Below, piece after piece: positions 1 through 8,864 of a DNA stretch of 19,587 bases; the stretch's first letter is position 1; each line of letters begins with the position of its first letter. Origin of the DNA: Epichloe hybrida. Lineage: Eukaryota; Ascomycota; Sordariomycetes; Hypocreales; Clavicipitaceae. The stretch covers positions 1-19,587 of the forward strand of contig JAFEKR010000144.1 in assembly GCA_019022495.1 (NCBI GenBank), given 5' to 3'. The position numbers were made by a program, and so were the translations under genes. The notes below the pieces were generated by a model. It was given only the letters and a program-made list of their open reading frames with translations. It searched no databases and had not been told where the DNA came from.

Positions 1-588
1 GGATGGGGGAATCTCGACCAGAGCTTTCGGGAGAACCTGCAATGGCGCCAGATCCCGGATCAAGCGCCATGATTGATCAAGTAGCTGTCGGATCATAAGA
101 TATCGGGAGTCGCATGGTGACGTGGGGTGGGTGAACTGCTTTTTTGTTCGCCTGCTCGCATGAAGCTCGCTCCAGTCGCGCCTGCCTGCCACGCGGGTTC
201 AAACTTCAGGCTACGTTTCCAATTACAGGCCAAGCTTGTTAATTGGCTGCACATCCCAGCGCCCCTCCAGCGCCTACGTCCGTATTATGTACTCCGTACG
301 TCCGTATGCCACTCACATTTGCAAGTTGTTGAGGAGTCGACGTCACAAGTTACAACCCCTCCAAGCGGCGCCATCATCGCTTGCTCCAACTCGCCATCAC
401 CATCGCCGCCGCGGCAAGTGTGGCTGGGTAGAGAGGCCCCGGAACCATGGTTTATCTAGCCAAATCATTTTCAATCAACGTCTGGCCTCGGCCCGCTTTG
501 CCGTCTGCGAGACGACACCCATTTCGATCACACAGCCTCATCCGCGTTGAAATGCGACGAATGCGGCACAGCATCCGGCCTCATTACC
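1..588 (+). promoter_or_regulatory. Upstream region of MON1 (promoter and 5' leader)
   Basis: No credible coding sequence is present; the open frames here are short and compositionally random. The stretch holds a CCAAT box at 219-223 and an inverted one (ATTGG) at 242-246, which is a common arrangement in fungal promoters, and one copy of the recurring motif GTACTCCGTAC at 289-299 (reverse strand of GTACGGAGTAC). The part from about 300 to 545 is rich in C and A on the plus strand, as in fungal 5' leaders. The start of transcription cannot be placed from sequence alone. Confidence 0.45.
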
Positions 589-2391
589 ATGGACCACACG
601 ATTAAGTCTTCCGCCGAAGAGGAGGACCAACGCCCCCCACTACCTCCACGACGGAATGCGAGCGCTACAGCAGAGGCAAGAGGTCTGCAGGCCCAAGCTA
701 CGACTGCGATGACCCCCGTGGAAATCCAAACGCTGTCATTCCCCGACGGATCCAGAGGAACCTTCTCAACACCCGGAAACAGATCCTTGTCTACTCCTGT
801 TGGCAGCGATTATGAATCTCTTGGATACAAAGCCAGTCATCTTGGCGGAGAGGCTGCTGACGATTCTGCAAGCATTATGAGCTTCGCGCCGACGATGAGG
901 CCAGCAGCTGATATCGCGAGCTTGATGGTAGCTGATACCCACAAGCGCAGCCCAGCCTGGAATCTACTTCAATCGCAGTCTGCAACCATCCAACCTTTTG
1001 AGCAGCTCCGCGCCGGCATCCATGACGAACTCACAGACTTCGAACAAGAGTTTCAAGACATACCGTCACAAGAAGATGACAGCTTCGGAGACGAGGACAG
1101 ACTATCCATGTGGAAGTCTAAGCGCAAGCATTACATGATCCTATCTTCTGCCGGAAAGCCTATATGGAGTCGACATGGAGACCTTGACCTTATCAACTCA
1201 TCCATTGGGGTCATTCAAACAATCATCGCCTTCTATGAGGGCTCTAAGAACTCTTTACAAGGTTTTACTGCGGGCAACACCCGGTTCACCATCTTGACGC
1301 AAGGCCCTCTTCATCTTGTGGCCATAAGCAAACTCAATGAGAGTGAGTCGCAGCTCAGATCGCAACTTGACGCATTGTACATGCAAATCTTGTCCACATT
1401 GACACTGCCAACACTGAAGAGCATATTTGTCCACCGTCCGTCCTCCGACTTACGCAAGCCCCTCCAAGGCACAGAGTCGCTGCTCTCATCCTTGGCGGAT
1501 ACATTCACTCTGGGCTCTCCATCTACTCTTCTGGGTTCGCTTGAATGCCTCAAGCTGCGTAAATCTGAACGACATGCCATAAATAATGCCTTTTTGAAGC
1601 TGAGGACAGACAAACTTCTGTACGGCCTCATTGTTGCTGGAGGCAAGCTTGTGAGCGTGATTCGGCCACGTCGACACTCGTTGCACCCCACCGACCTACA
1701 GCTGATTTTCAACATGTTGTTTCAGTCGGATGGCATCAAGGGAGGTGGCGGCGAAAACTGGGTACCGATCTGCCTGCCAGCATTTAACAACAAAGGCTAC
1801 CTGTACATGTATGTCAGCTTTTTTGAGGACCAGATGGAAGGACAAACCGTAAACGCGGACTCGGGTGATGCGCAGCAGTCGAATGAAGAGATCGCCATGA
1901 TCTTGTTCAGTGCCGACAAGGAGAGTTTTTTCGAACTCAAACAAATGCGTGATGATGTTGCGCGAGCCTTGACGAAAAGCGGCAGCCTTGCAATTATTCG
2001 GAAAGCCGCGAGCTCTGGCCGACCGATCATATCGCAAGTCGCACCAGGTAGCCAAATCAGTCATTTCTTATACAAGTCCAGAGCGAATGTTCAGTTCTGC
2101 ATGTCGTCTCTTGAGCCGTCGTTCGCCAACGTTGTTGAGAGACGCAAACTATTGTCACTCTATCACGAACTGCATGCTTCGGTTCACACTAAGCACGCGC
2201 ACCTTAGGGTATTGCACTGTTCGAGCGAAGAAGCGACGTCTCTGGCCTGGATCACGCCTGTTTTTGAATTCTACTGCGTTGGAGGACCCAACATGTCCAG
2301 GTCAGCCATGACACAAGGGGCCAACAAGATCATTCAGTGGGCGAGAAAGGAGGAGCAGCGGTTGTTCATCATTGGCGGTGGTGTCTTTTGA
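589..2391 (+). CDS. MON1: Vacuolar fusion protein Mon1 (Ypt7/Rab7 exchange factor subunit)
   Basis: The product has 600 residues with no intron. Mon1 pairs with Ccz1 on late endosomes, autophagosomes and vacuoles; the dimer loads GTP onto the Rab7 homologue Ypt7, driving endosome maturation and homotypic vacuole fusion. Residues 1-170 are low-complexity, with a proline/arginine patch (PPLPPRR near 17-22) and an acidic stretch (about 145-170). The conserved core starts near residue 174 with [19 protein letters not shown] and continues through GFTAGNTRF (about 225-233), [10 protein letters not shown], the YMQILSTLT region, and [18 protein letters not shown] (about 344-361), ending in a C-terminal longin-like part with [22 protein letters not shown]. 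The length and motif order fit fungal Mon1. I chose the ATG at 589 for its context (ACCATGG); the frame is open back to a TTG at 547, which is not a likely start. An invasion or toxicity role is not implied; this is housekeeping trafficking. Confidence 0.95.
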   Translation: MDHTIKSSAEEEDQRPPLPPRRNASATAEARGLQAQATTAMTPVEIQTLSFPDGSRGTFSTPGNRSLSTPVGSDYESLGYKASHLGGEAADDSASIMSFAPTMRPAADIASLMVADTHKRSPAWNLLQSQSATIQPFEQLRAGIHDELTDFEQEFQDIPSQEDDSFGDEDRLSMWKSKRKHYMILSSAGKPIWSRHGDLDLINSSIGVIQTIIAFYEGSKNSLQGFTAGNTRFTILTQGPLHLVAISKLNESESQLRSQLDALYMQILSTLTLPTLKSIFVHRPSSDLRKPLQGTESLLSSLADTFTLGSPSTLLGSLECLKLRKSERHAINNAFLKLRTDKLLYGLIVAGGKLVSVIRPRRHSLHPTDLQLIFNMLFQSDGIKGGGGENWVPICLPAFNNKGYLYMYVSFFEDQMEGQTVNADSGDAQQSNEEIAMILFSADKESFFELKQMRDDVARALTKSGSLAIIRKAASSGRPIISQVAPGSQISHFLYKSRANVQFCMSSLEPSFANVVERRKLLSLYHELHASVHTKHAHLRVLHCSSEEATSLAWITPVFEFYCVGGPNMSRSAMTQGANKIIQWARKEEQRLFIIGGGVF

Positions 2392-2786
2392 AGAGCATCA
2401 GGCGCAGAGAAGGTGGGTCGAAAAATCATGTACGTTTATTAATTAAATGGCAGCATGTATATAGCCGTAGGATATACTTAAAAGGGAGATACAGAAGGCG
2501 CGCAACATAAAACACATATACGCGTGCGTCATTTCCCCCTCCCCATTGAACGCCATGTTAGATTAAAGACCAAAGTGATGCAACCTGGCCCGGGCACCCA
2601 CATTCGCTGCGGATCTAGCCGCACTATCAGAATCTGGAAGTATATAGTCGTATTGGCGCATTGGCTCTCATGCCAAGTCGTGAAGTAGTCTGGCTCTCAT
2701 TTCGTCAGTCGTTTTTTTTTTCATACCCTCTCCCCCTCGGGCGAAAGACGGGGCATGTCTTGTTTTCCCTGGCCTCAGTTTGTGAG
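2392..2786. other. Convergent intergenic region, 3' ends of MON1 and the small gene
   Basis: No coding sequence is visible. It should contain the 3' untranslated regions and polyadenylation sites of both flanking genes. AT-rich stretches after the MON1 stop (around 2435-2485) and an ATTAAA at about 2562 are candidate polyadenylation signals for the plus strand. A run of ten T at 2712-2721 would be an A run in the 3' region of the minus-strand gene. Confidence 0.4.
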
Positions 2787-3152
2787 TTATGACGAGCGTG
2801 GTGTTTGTCCGTCCTCGGGATGCCTGCTCGGCAGAAAAGATCTTCTAGCCCAACTCTTTATTCTGTCATTGACGCCAGTGCTGCTCGTGTTGCGACTCGA
2901 GTCTGTTGACGACCAGCTATCTTCGCGTGACTGGACGGGGCGCTGAGGATGTTGTGCGCGGCTCAGGGACATGTCGCTGGGGTGCTCTGATGACGGCGAA
3001 CTCGCGGATGCACCTGACGCGAGAGTCACCGTGGAAGCGTTCAAGAGTGCTTCTGAGAATGGCGCATCAAAGTCTTCGTGGAAGCGCGGGCGGCGCACGT
3101 CACAAGGTCGTCTTTCCGCCGTGGAGAGTTGTAAGTCTGACCCAGGAGACAT
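2787..3152 (-). CDS. Small uncharacterised serine/arginine-rich protein (candidate gene)
   Basis: A 121-residue frame opens at an ATG at 3152 (context ACGATGT) and stops with TAA at 2787. I do not recognise the family. The composition looks like a real fungal protein rather than chance: a motif RRPRFHEDFDAPFSEALLNA around residues 19-38, a serine-rich middle, and a basic/aromatic motif DRIKSWARRSFLPSR near the C-terminus (about 98-112). There is no signal peptide or membrane segment. The frame is open upstream as far as 3263, so a 5' exon joined by an intron, or an upstream start, is possible. It is convergent with MON1 and separated from it by about 400 bases. Lack of a known domain, short length and open frames on the opposite strand keep confidence moderate. 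Confidence 0.45.
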   Translation of the reverse strand: MSPGSDLQLSTAERRPCDVRRPRFHEDFDAPFSEALLNASTVTLASGASASSPSSEHPSDMSLSRAQHPQRPVQSREDSWSSTDSSRNTSSTGVNDRIKSWARRSFLPSRHPEDGQTPRSS

Positions 3153-3665
3153 CGTGACACGAAAGACACAAAAAGAGTCTGGTGGTGAGTGGCTAGAACT
3201 TTTTCTGTTCTTCCTCGGGTTTGCGGACACCAAGCTGGCGCTTTTCGGGTGAAGACGAGAGGACTAGCGTATTGTGCCTTGTGCAGGTAGTCAGGAATAG
3301 TGAGAGCAAGGTCGACACGTCGAGATGTAGTATTTGATAGAGACAAGTTCGAGCCACGATAACAAGTGCTTGCACGAAAGAAGGATCGCCATAAGGTTGG
3401 AGGATGTGGGAAGACATAGTCATAACAAAGGGAAAGCTTGTTGAGACCCAGATGCGCCAGACGACAAGAAGTGACTGACGGACGCACACAACAAATCAGC
3501 TTGGATTAGGAATAGCGGGATGGAGCGGGACAAGCAGAAGCTTTTGCCAGCCGAAATAGCGACGCCACTATCCGCATAATTGTACATGAACCCTGCGGGA
3601 CTGGGAGCTTCTGCAGCATGTGGGAGTACAGTCTAACCCCTGAAAGATTTTACAACAACTACAAA

Positions 3666-3709
3666 GCCCCACGCGGGGCGGCCACTATCAGCTCTCAGTG
3701 GCTATAGTG
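3666..3709. repeat. Adjacent small hairpins (inverted repeats)
   Basis: GCCCC-ACGC-GGGGC at 3666-3679 is a perfect 5-bp stem with a 4-base loop. Immediately after it, GCCACT at 3681-3686 pairs with AGTGGC at 3697-3702. An overlapping alternative pairs CACTAT (3683-3688) with ATAGTG (3704-3709). The stems are short, so this may be chance or the remnant of an element end. Confidence 0.4.
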
Positions 3710-3762
3710 AGTAAAGCTGTTAGGGATGCTATAGGGGTAATCATGCTAATAGTAGGAGATGC

Positions 3763-4243
3763 TACGGAGTATGTGTGTACATGTACGGAGTAGTCCTGGC
3801 AAAATACACGTGATAAGGTACTTCTTCCCCCACTTATTAGTCCTTGCGAATGATTGGATCACCGCTCTTGCAGCTGGGCTTGGGGCCGCCACAAGCTTCG
3901 AGCTTCGACAACTTGTGCTCTGCGAAACTCAAACACGCAGACACTGCCAGACAGTCGCACCCCTTGCGGATTAGAGAGGTTCGGCTTGTTTGTTAATCAT
4001 AGCCTTCTTCATTAGATCTAGTGTTACGTGCTAGAATTGACAAGTGGCCTGTCATTTAGGATGTGGCCTGCACGTGACTCAGAACCCCTATATTCGACGA
4101 TATCAACAACCACCTTCACAATCATTATATCATACATTCCATATCGTAACATCTAGAAGTCTATGTAGACTATGTAGAGCTTCCTTTCCCTTCTTTTTGC
4201 ATCATTCCACAAAAGGCATGACTACGGAGTACATGCGGAGTAC
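3763..4243 (+). promoter_or_regulatory. Cluster of four TACGGAGTA-type motifs
   Basis: Copies lie at 3763-3772 (TACGGAGTAT), 3783-3792 (GTACGGAGTA), 4223-4232 (TACGGAGTAC) and 4234-4243 (TGCGGAGTAC). The same motif recurs at 289-299 (reverse), 4508-4517, 15994-16003 and 16641-16650. All copies are outside coding sequence. The half CGGAG resembles one arm of a C6 zinc-cluster or similar factor site, but no binding factor can be named. Confidence 0.4.
4161..4178. repeat. Two tandem copies of a 9-base unit (CTATGTAGA)
   Basis: CTATGTAGA occurs twice without a gap at 4161-4169 and 4170-4178. Confidence 0.7.
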
Positions 4244-4444
4244 AGAGCGTTTAAGTATGTTGACAGAGTCCAGGTTTATCGTTCATTCTCTCTTGTTGTC
4301 ATGCATTGCCGATGTCAGGTGATCAGCGTTGCAGCCGGGACCAGACATTGTGGGACAGCATCTGAACTGAACACAGCATGCAACATCCACGACCAAGCGC
4401 TGTCTTTGTGGTTCGCAACGTCCTTGCAAGTTTGTGCTGTAAGG

Positions 4445-4470
4445 GAAATGAACTGAAATGAACTGAAATT
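4445..4470. repeat. Short 10-base direct repeat (AACTGAAATG)
   Basis: The unit AACTGAAATG is present at 4451-4460 and again, with one final mismatch, at 4461-4470, preceded by a partial GAAATG copy. Confidence 0.65.
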
Positions 4471-5299
4471 GGCTCTCCTCGCCCAAGTTGTCCCCGTACC
4501 TGGTCTCTACGGAGTAGGTCGGCCAGAATGGTGCGCGGAGAGAAGACCAGACATGACGCTCTCGGCCGAAATGGACACCAATCGCTCCTGCCCAGTTCAT
4601 GCCGTTGTTTGGCATCGCGTAACTGAACAAGCGTGGCAGCTCGACTCTGTGAAGCTCCTTCCCAGGACACCACGGCGCTCTTGTGCACGCTGGCAGTTGT
4701 ATGAGCCATGAGCCATGAACCACGAGCAAAAAAAATCACATCGGAACCGCGCATCCCCTAAGCAACCATTCGAAAGGGCGAAAGGTGAAGCTCCATCCGC
4801 TCTACTCTTCTGCTGTAGTGTCGGTACAGCAACGCCATGATGCGCATGGAAAGAGATGGCGAAATGTGAACAGCCCATCAACCTTCTCAAGAAGCCAACG
4901 TGCTTGCCGCTGCCGTCCCGACGATGCCGTCGGCCACGTACCTAAGTGGCGGTTGCTCGCTTCGTCATTGTCTTTGCATCGCTTGCGTTTCCCAGGACCT
5001 CCCTGGGTGGTCCTCGTTCCTTGCTTTTTGAACCTTCTCGTGGCAACATCTTCGTCTTCTCTCGTTCTCCCGTCGTCACCCTTTTTTTTTGGTCGGCCAT
5101 CTCTACCAGCATCCAACTGTGACGTCTCGCTGTGAGCCAGTGTGTATTTGGTTTCGGAACTACAGCAATCCTCATTGTCGCGGCTTCGACGGCCTTCTTT
5201 TTGTTCTAGTTTGTGTCATTGCCGTATTATTTCCCATCTATACTTATTGTTCTTGGAATATATCCTTTTTCCCGGGCTACGGATTTGAATAAGATCAAC

Positions 5300-8263
5300 A
5301 TGGACATGGCCAAGTGTCGACTAAAGACCACGAGCAATGGCTCGTTGCACAGCACTTACACCGCATATGGATCACATTTGCCATCATCTTCAGTTGGTTC
5401 TAGAGGACAAGTCCCTGCTCAACGTCGACCGCTTCGAAGTATCAGCCAGAATTCGACCCTGCCCCCGTCTCCAGGGCCACTGCTCAGCATGCTGAAGACT
5501 ACGACCGAAATGGGTGGCGTTGGGGCCTTTCCTATACGTCAGCGACCAGTCACACCAACAGCTTATCATCAGCTTCCCAGATCGCGGCCGGAACTTGTTG
5601 CTGCCACTCCTCCTCCAAGGTACACACCCAAAAGGAGCGACACCCTCTACTACGCTGACGATCACAAACCCTTCCGTTCCTATAGGGACACCACTTCTGA
5701 GATCATCTCTCTATATGCATATGACAATCAGCCATTTTACTTTGGATCTGGTTCTCCAATGTTGGATGATTCTTGCCACAGGTCTTATTCCATTACAACA
5801 AACAGCTCTCGTCACCTGCCCTCACAAAAATCGTCAGCTATCATGCAGAGTCATTCCAGCGGAGGTGAAGTCCAGAGGCCACGCTCTCCATTCCCCTACC
5901 CAACACGGCTCAAGAGGCCAGGGGTCCGTCCGGCATCTCCTGCGGTAGCTGGTAACGGATGTGTCGATTACAGCCGGATGGTTGAGCTGGATCGTGTTTC
6001 ACAAGTAAGATTTAGTGCTCAGAAAAGTGAACAGAGTTTAAGTGTTAATCTGAGTCAAAACTAGAGAACTGTGCACAATTCTTACAAGGCAAACTCTCTG
6101 AAGTGGGCTCGCCGACCACCACCCTTATCCATTCGCCCGGACTACAGCCGCTCCGCAGCTTCGTTACCTTTGAGGGCATCACCAAATACTTATCATGCAG
6201 CACCTGGATCCCATAGATCCAGGACTCCGAGTTCTTCGCAATCTAGTGCCAGCCGCTACGGTCGTTTTGAACGGCACCCAAGAAAGCCTACGGAGCATGG
6301 AGAAAGATCCCCAAGTTTGTCCTCGATTGTAGGTATGTATCGGCGGCCCAGCTCGGCAAAGAGGTGCCACCCTCAAACCCCAACGGCATGCCAATTTTAT
6401 TACGACTATAGCGAGGACTTCGACAAACCAACTGTCAGGGAGATTGACATTGAACAAGAACAATCTGTCACGCATGCTGTGCGATATCTCGGTGCCGGTG
6501 GCGAGGAAAACTGTAACCCTGATGCAGGTGAAATGGCAGACATGGACGGTGCAGCACCAGACGATAACTCCGCGGAAGAGGCCCACAAAGAAGGCGATAT
6601 TTCCGCGTTGATGGCGGACAAAGACCGAAGCGATTGCAGTCAGGATGTCTCCCAGCTTGGTGGAGTCCTAGCACTTCGCAAATTATCTCGGTCTGCACCA
6701 CCAGATGGCCAGCATCCGAAATGGGTAGCATCCCAAGAGAACAGGGAGAAGCAAAACGAGCTGGCCAGTATCGGCGATACTCCGAGATCAAAGTTACTCA
6801 GATTGTCGAAAACTCTGGGTGACAAGCCGGCTGTGAATCAACTGTCCGACGAGGCCGAGACTCATCGGATCGAAGATGATGCAGCATGCTCCCCGGAGCA
6901 GACCCTTCCCGACTTCGCGTCTATCTTTGGTGCATTTGATCTGCTGGATAGGTCACCATACTTCAAGTCAACAGCAAGTCTCAGTAAAGCACTGGATGCG
7001 GCGCGTGACACTGACAGCACTCACTCGGCGGATCATGTAAGCCACCGTCATAAAATTTCAGCAATGGGAATCATCGCTGCAGACCTCGGTGATGAGTCAG
7101 GATTTTCGCTCAGCCGTTCTGCTCAAGATCAAGAGTTGGACATATTGTCTCCGGAACCGATATCTCCTGTTCGGGGATTGAAGGTGAAAAACAGCATACC
7201 GCAGTTAATGAAGGCTTTGCCACCTTTGCCTTCCAAGTTGTCGCAATATGTCCAAAATGCGGTTGATGCGACTATCCTAAAAGATGATGGGCAGCCGGTT
7301 GATGGCGCTTGCCGTGACGAAGACGTGATGCAAGACGGACTTCAGGAAGTGCAAACGAGGTCAGCGACCCTTGACACGCAGCCGTCGAAGGAGAGTGTAA
7401 TGTCAGCGAAGCGAAGCAGTCCGTCCAAATTCAAGGTTCGTGTAAAATCCACCACATCTCAAATGCTTACGCCACCTAGCGGTGCCAGCTATTCAAAGGA
7501 TCCGGCACCTTTGGGAGAAGTTCCTCGGGCTTCAGCTTCTCAGCCAAAACCGAAGCTGAAGATCAAAATCTCTCGCAGCCAACTTGGTCAAGGTCGCTGC
7601 ACTACAGATGGCGCAAATCCCAGAGTCAACCGCATGAAGGATTGCAACTCACTCGCTGACCTGGCCCTATATTCATCGAAGCCCCGTAAGATGGCTGACG
7701 GCCTCGATGTCGCCGCCGACAAAAACAGGCAAGACTCTTGTCGTGAAAAGCTTCATCAATCATTTGATGGTGCCCAAGATTTGCCTGTCGCAAGCACTAG
7801 CATATCGCCCCAGCCTTCCGACCCGTTCAACATACCATACCCTTCATCCCCGGACGACAATGCAAGAAACAACCGCTCGATATCATCATCGTCTAACAAG
7901 GACACGCTTGTCCCACGGCCAAGTTGTAGCTCAGACACAGTTCTGCCTCATGAACATGGCCTGCGTAAAAAGATGTCCATGTTTCGCTTACGCATCGTTG
8001 AATCCTTGACCGCGAATGCGGCAAAGAAAGGCGAGAAGGCAGAAGAGTTGCAGCGCAGCGAGAGCCATCTTTCGGTCAACATGACGTCGAAAAACTCCGA
8101 GACAAACTTCAACGTTCTTTCCAGCCGCGCGGGCAGATCTAACAAACTGAGATCGGATTGGATGGCAACACGCCTCAAGCGATGGGCAATGGATGCCAGA
8201 AGAGCGGTGCGACTATATGTGAGACGAACTCTGGATCGAACACCCCGGGGCAGTGAGCAATAA
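5300..8263 (+). CDS. Large disordered serine/proline-rich fungal protein, unknown function (two exons)
   Basis: Exon 1 is 5300-6004 (235 codons) and exon 2 is 6089-8263, giving about 959 residues. The ATG at 5300 (ATCAACATGG) follows a pyrimidine-rich leader. I do not recognise a domain. Most of the protein is low-complexity Ser/Pro/Arg sequence, but several patches look conserved: a tyrosine/acid motif FYYDYSEDFD shortly after the intron, DFASIFGAFDLLDRSPYF in the middle, VRGLKVKNSIPQLMKALPPLP after it, two similar basic strands (KFKVRVKS and KPKLKIKISRSQLGQGR), and a basic amphipathic C-terminal helix (WMATRLKRWAMDARRAVRLY). No signal peptide or membrane span is present. These traits suit a scaffold or cortical/cytoskeletal adaptor, but that is inference. 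AATAAA overlaps the stop codon at 8259-8264. Confidence 0.75.
6005..6088 (+). other. Spliceosomal intron (phase 0) with an alternative acceptor
   Basis: The donor is GTAAGA at 6005. The exon-1 frame stops at TAG 6062-6064, so splicing is needed to reach the long downstream frame. The acceptor CTTACAAG ends at 6088 (84-base intron). A second AG at 6063-6064 would give a 60-base intron, also in phase 0, adding eight residues. The later site has the better pyrimidine context; the earlier one has the nearer CTGAG-like branch candidate (about 6050). Confidence 0.75.
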
Positions 8264-8328
8264 AAAGGGGCTCGTCCTTACGTTGAGTCTAGGACAAATG
8301 TTTGATATGGACTACTATAACGGATGGG

Positions 8329-8361
<33 letters not shown>

Positions 8362-8864
8362 GGTGGCTTCAGCAAAGTATGACTTATGCATAGCTTACTC
8401 GGGCTTTATAGCTTTCTATGACTTAATGAGCTGCTCTCACCGCAGAGGCTATGATTTTTAATTTCCCCGTTTCTTACTCTCCCAGATTGTGACCGCATCA
8501 AGCACATCCTCGCTGGGTATTAGACACGACAATTTCCGTGCGGCCCGTCCACTTGTAGCGCGTCGACTTGCCCACTTGGCGGATGTCTGTCGGCCCTACG
8601 GTGGCACCCGGCCCAGCTGTCAAGTGAGCGCAAGGCCCCACATAGTTCATCCCCGTGCTGATGGGCTGATATACAGTGATGCTTGCCCATGATGACGACG
8701 CCTCGACTCAACATCACGGCCCCATCGATAATTTCACTACCACGACCACTCTCCCCCATGACGCTCCCCTGCGAACGAGTGTCCTTTGAAATACTGATAT
8801 GGCCGCATGCCCACATGATTGTCGCCATTGGCACGACTGCCGCTTTTCACCGTCCTGCTGAACC
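8264..8864. other. Intergenic region with F-box gene promoter
   Basis: Six hundred bases without a credible gene. It contains the 3' region of the preceding gene, a long T tract, and the leader of the F-box gene. Several ATG triplets lie between about 8655 and 8820, none opening a long frame; whether they are in the transcript depends on the unknown start site. Confidence 0.45.
8333..8361. repeat. Homopolymer tract, 29 T
   Basis: An uninterrupted run of 29 T, about 70 bases after the stop codon of the preceding gene. Either genuine or partly a sequencing/assembly length estimate. Confidence 0.85.

Larger units (their letters stand above)
3153..5299. other. Long non-coding region between the small gene and the disordered-protein gene
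   Basis: About 2.1 kb without a convincing gene. The open frames on both strands are short, cysteine- and tryptophan-rich, and lack biased codon use. The part nearest 5299 is pyrimidine-rich on the plus strand (about 5000-5110), as in fungal promoters and leaders, and should drive the gene at 5300. The middle (3660-4260) is more AT-rich, with hairpins, short repeats, two CACGTG sites (3807-3812 and 4072-4077) and a cluster of TACGGAGTA motifs, listed separately. Confidence 0.5.

Noticed and set aside
127..550. Two plus-strand frames of 104-110 codons upstream of MON1
   Set aside because: Overlapping each other with random composition and located where the promoter and leader should be.
3340..3362. 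tRNA-like T-loop (AGTTCGAGCC)
   Set aside because: Stem pairing fails beyond the first base pair and no cloverleaf can be drawn.
3041..3489. Minus-strand frames of 98 and 148 codons beside the small candidate gene
   Set aside because: Composition is random (many Cys, Trp, Leu), no motif, and they overlap each other; possibly leader sequence of the small gene.
4283..5175. Several overlapping 80-148-codon frames on both strands
   Set aside because: Mutually overlapping, Cys/Trp-rich and without family features; better explained as GC-balanced non-coding DNA and promoter.
6333..6437. Possible extra intron (GTATGT donor at 6333)
   Set aside because: The frame is open throughout and the region encodes a conserved-looking FYYDYSEDFD motif; the only frame-preserving acceptor would remove it.
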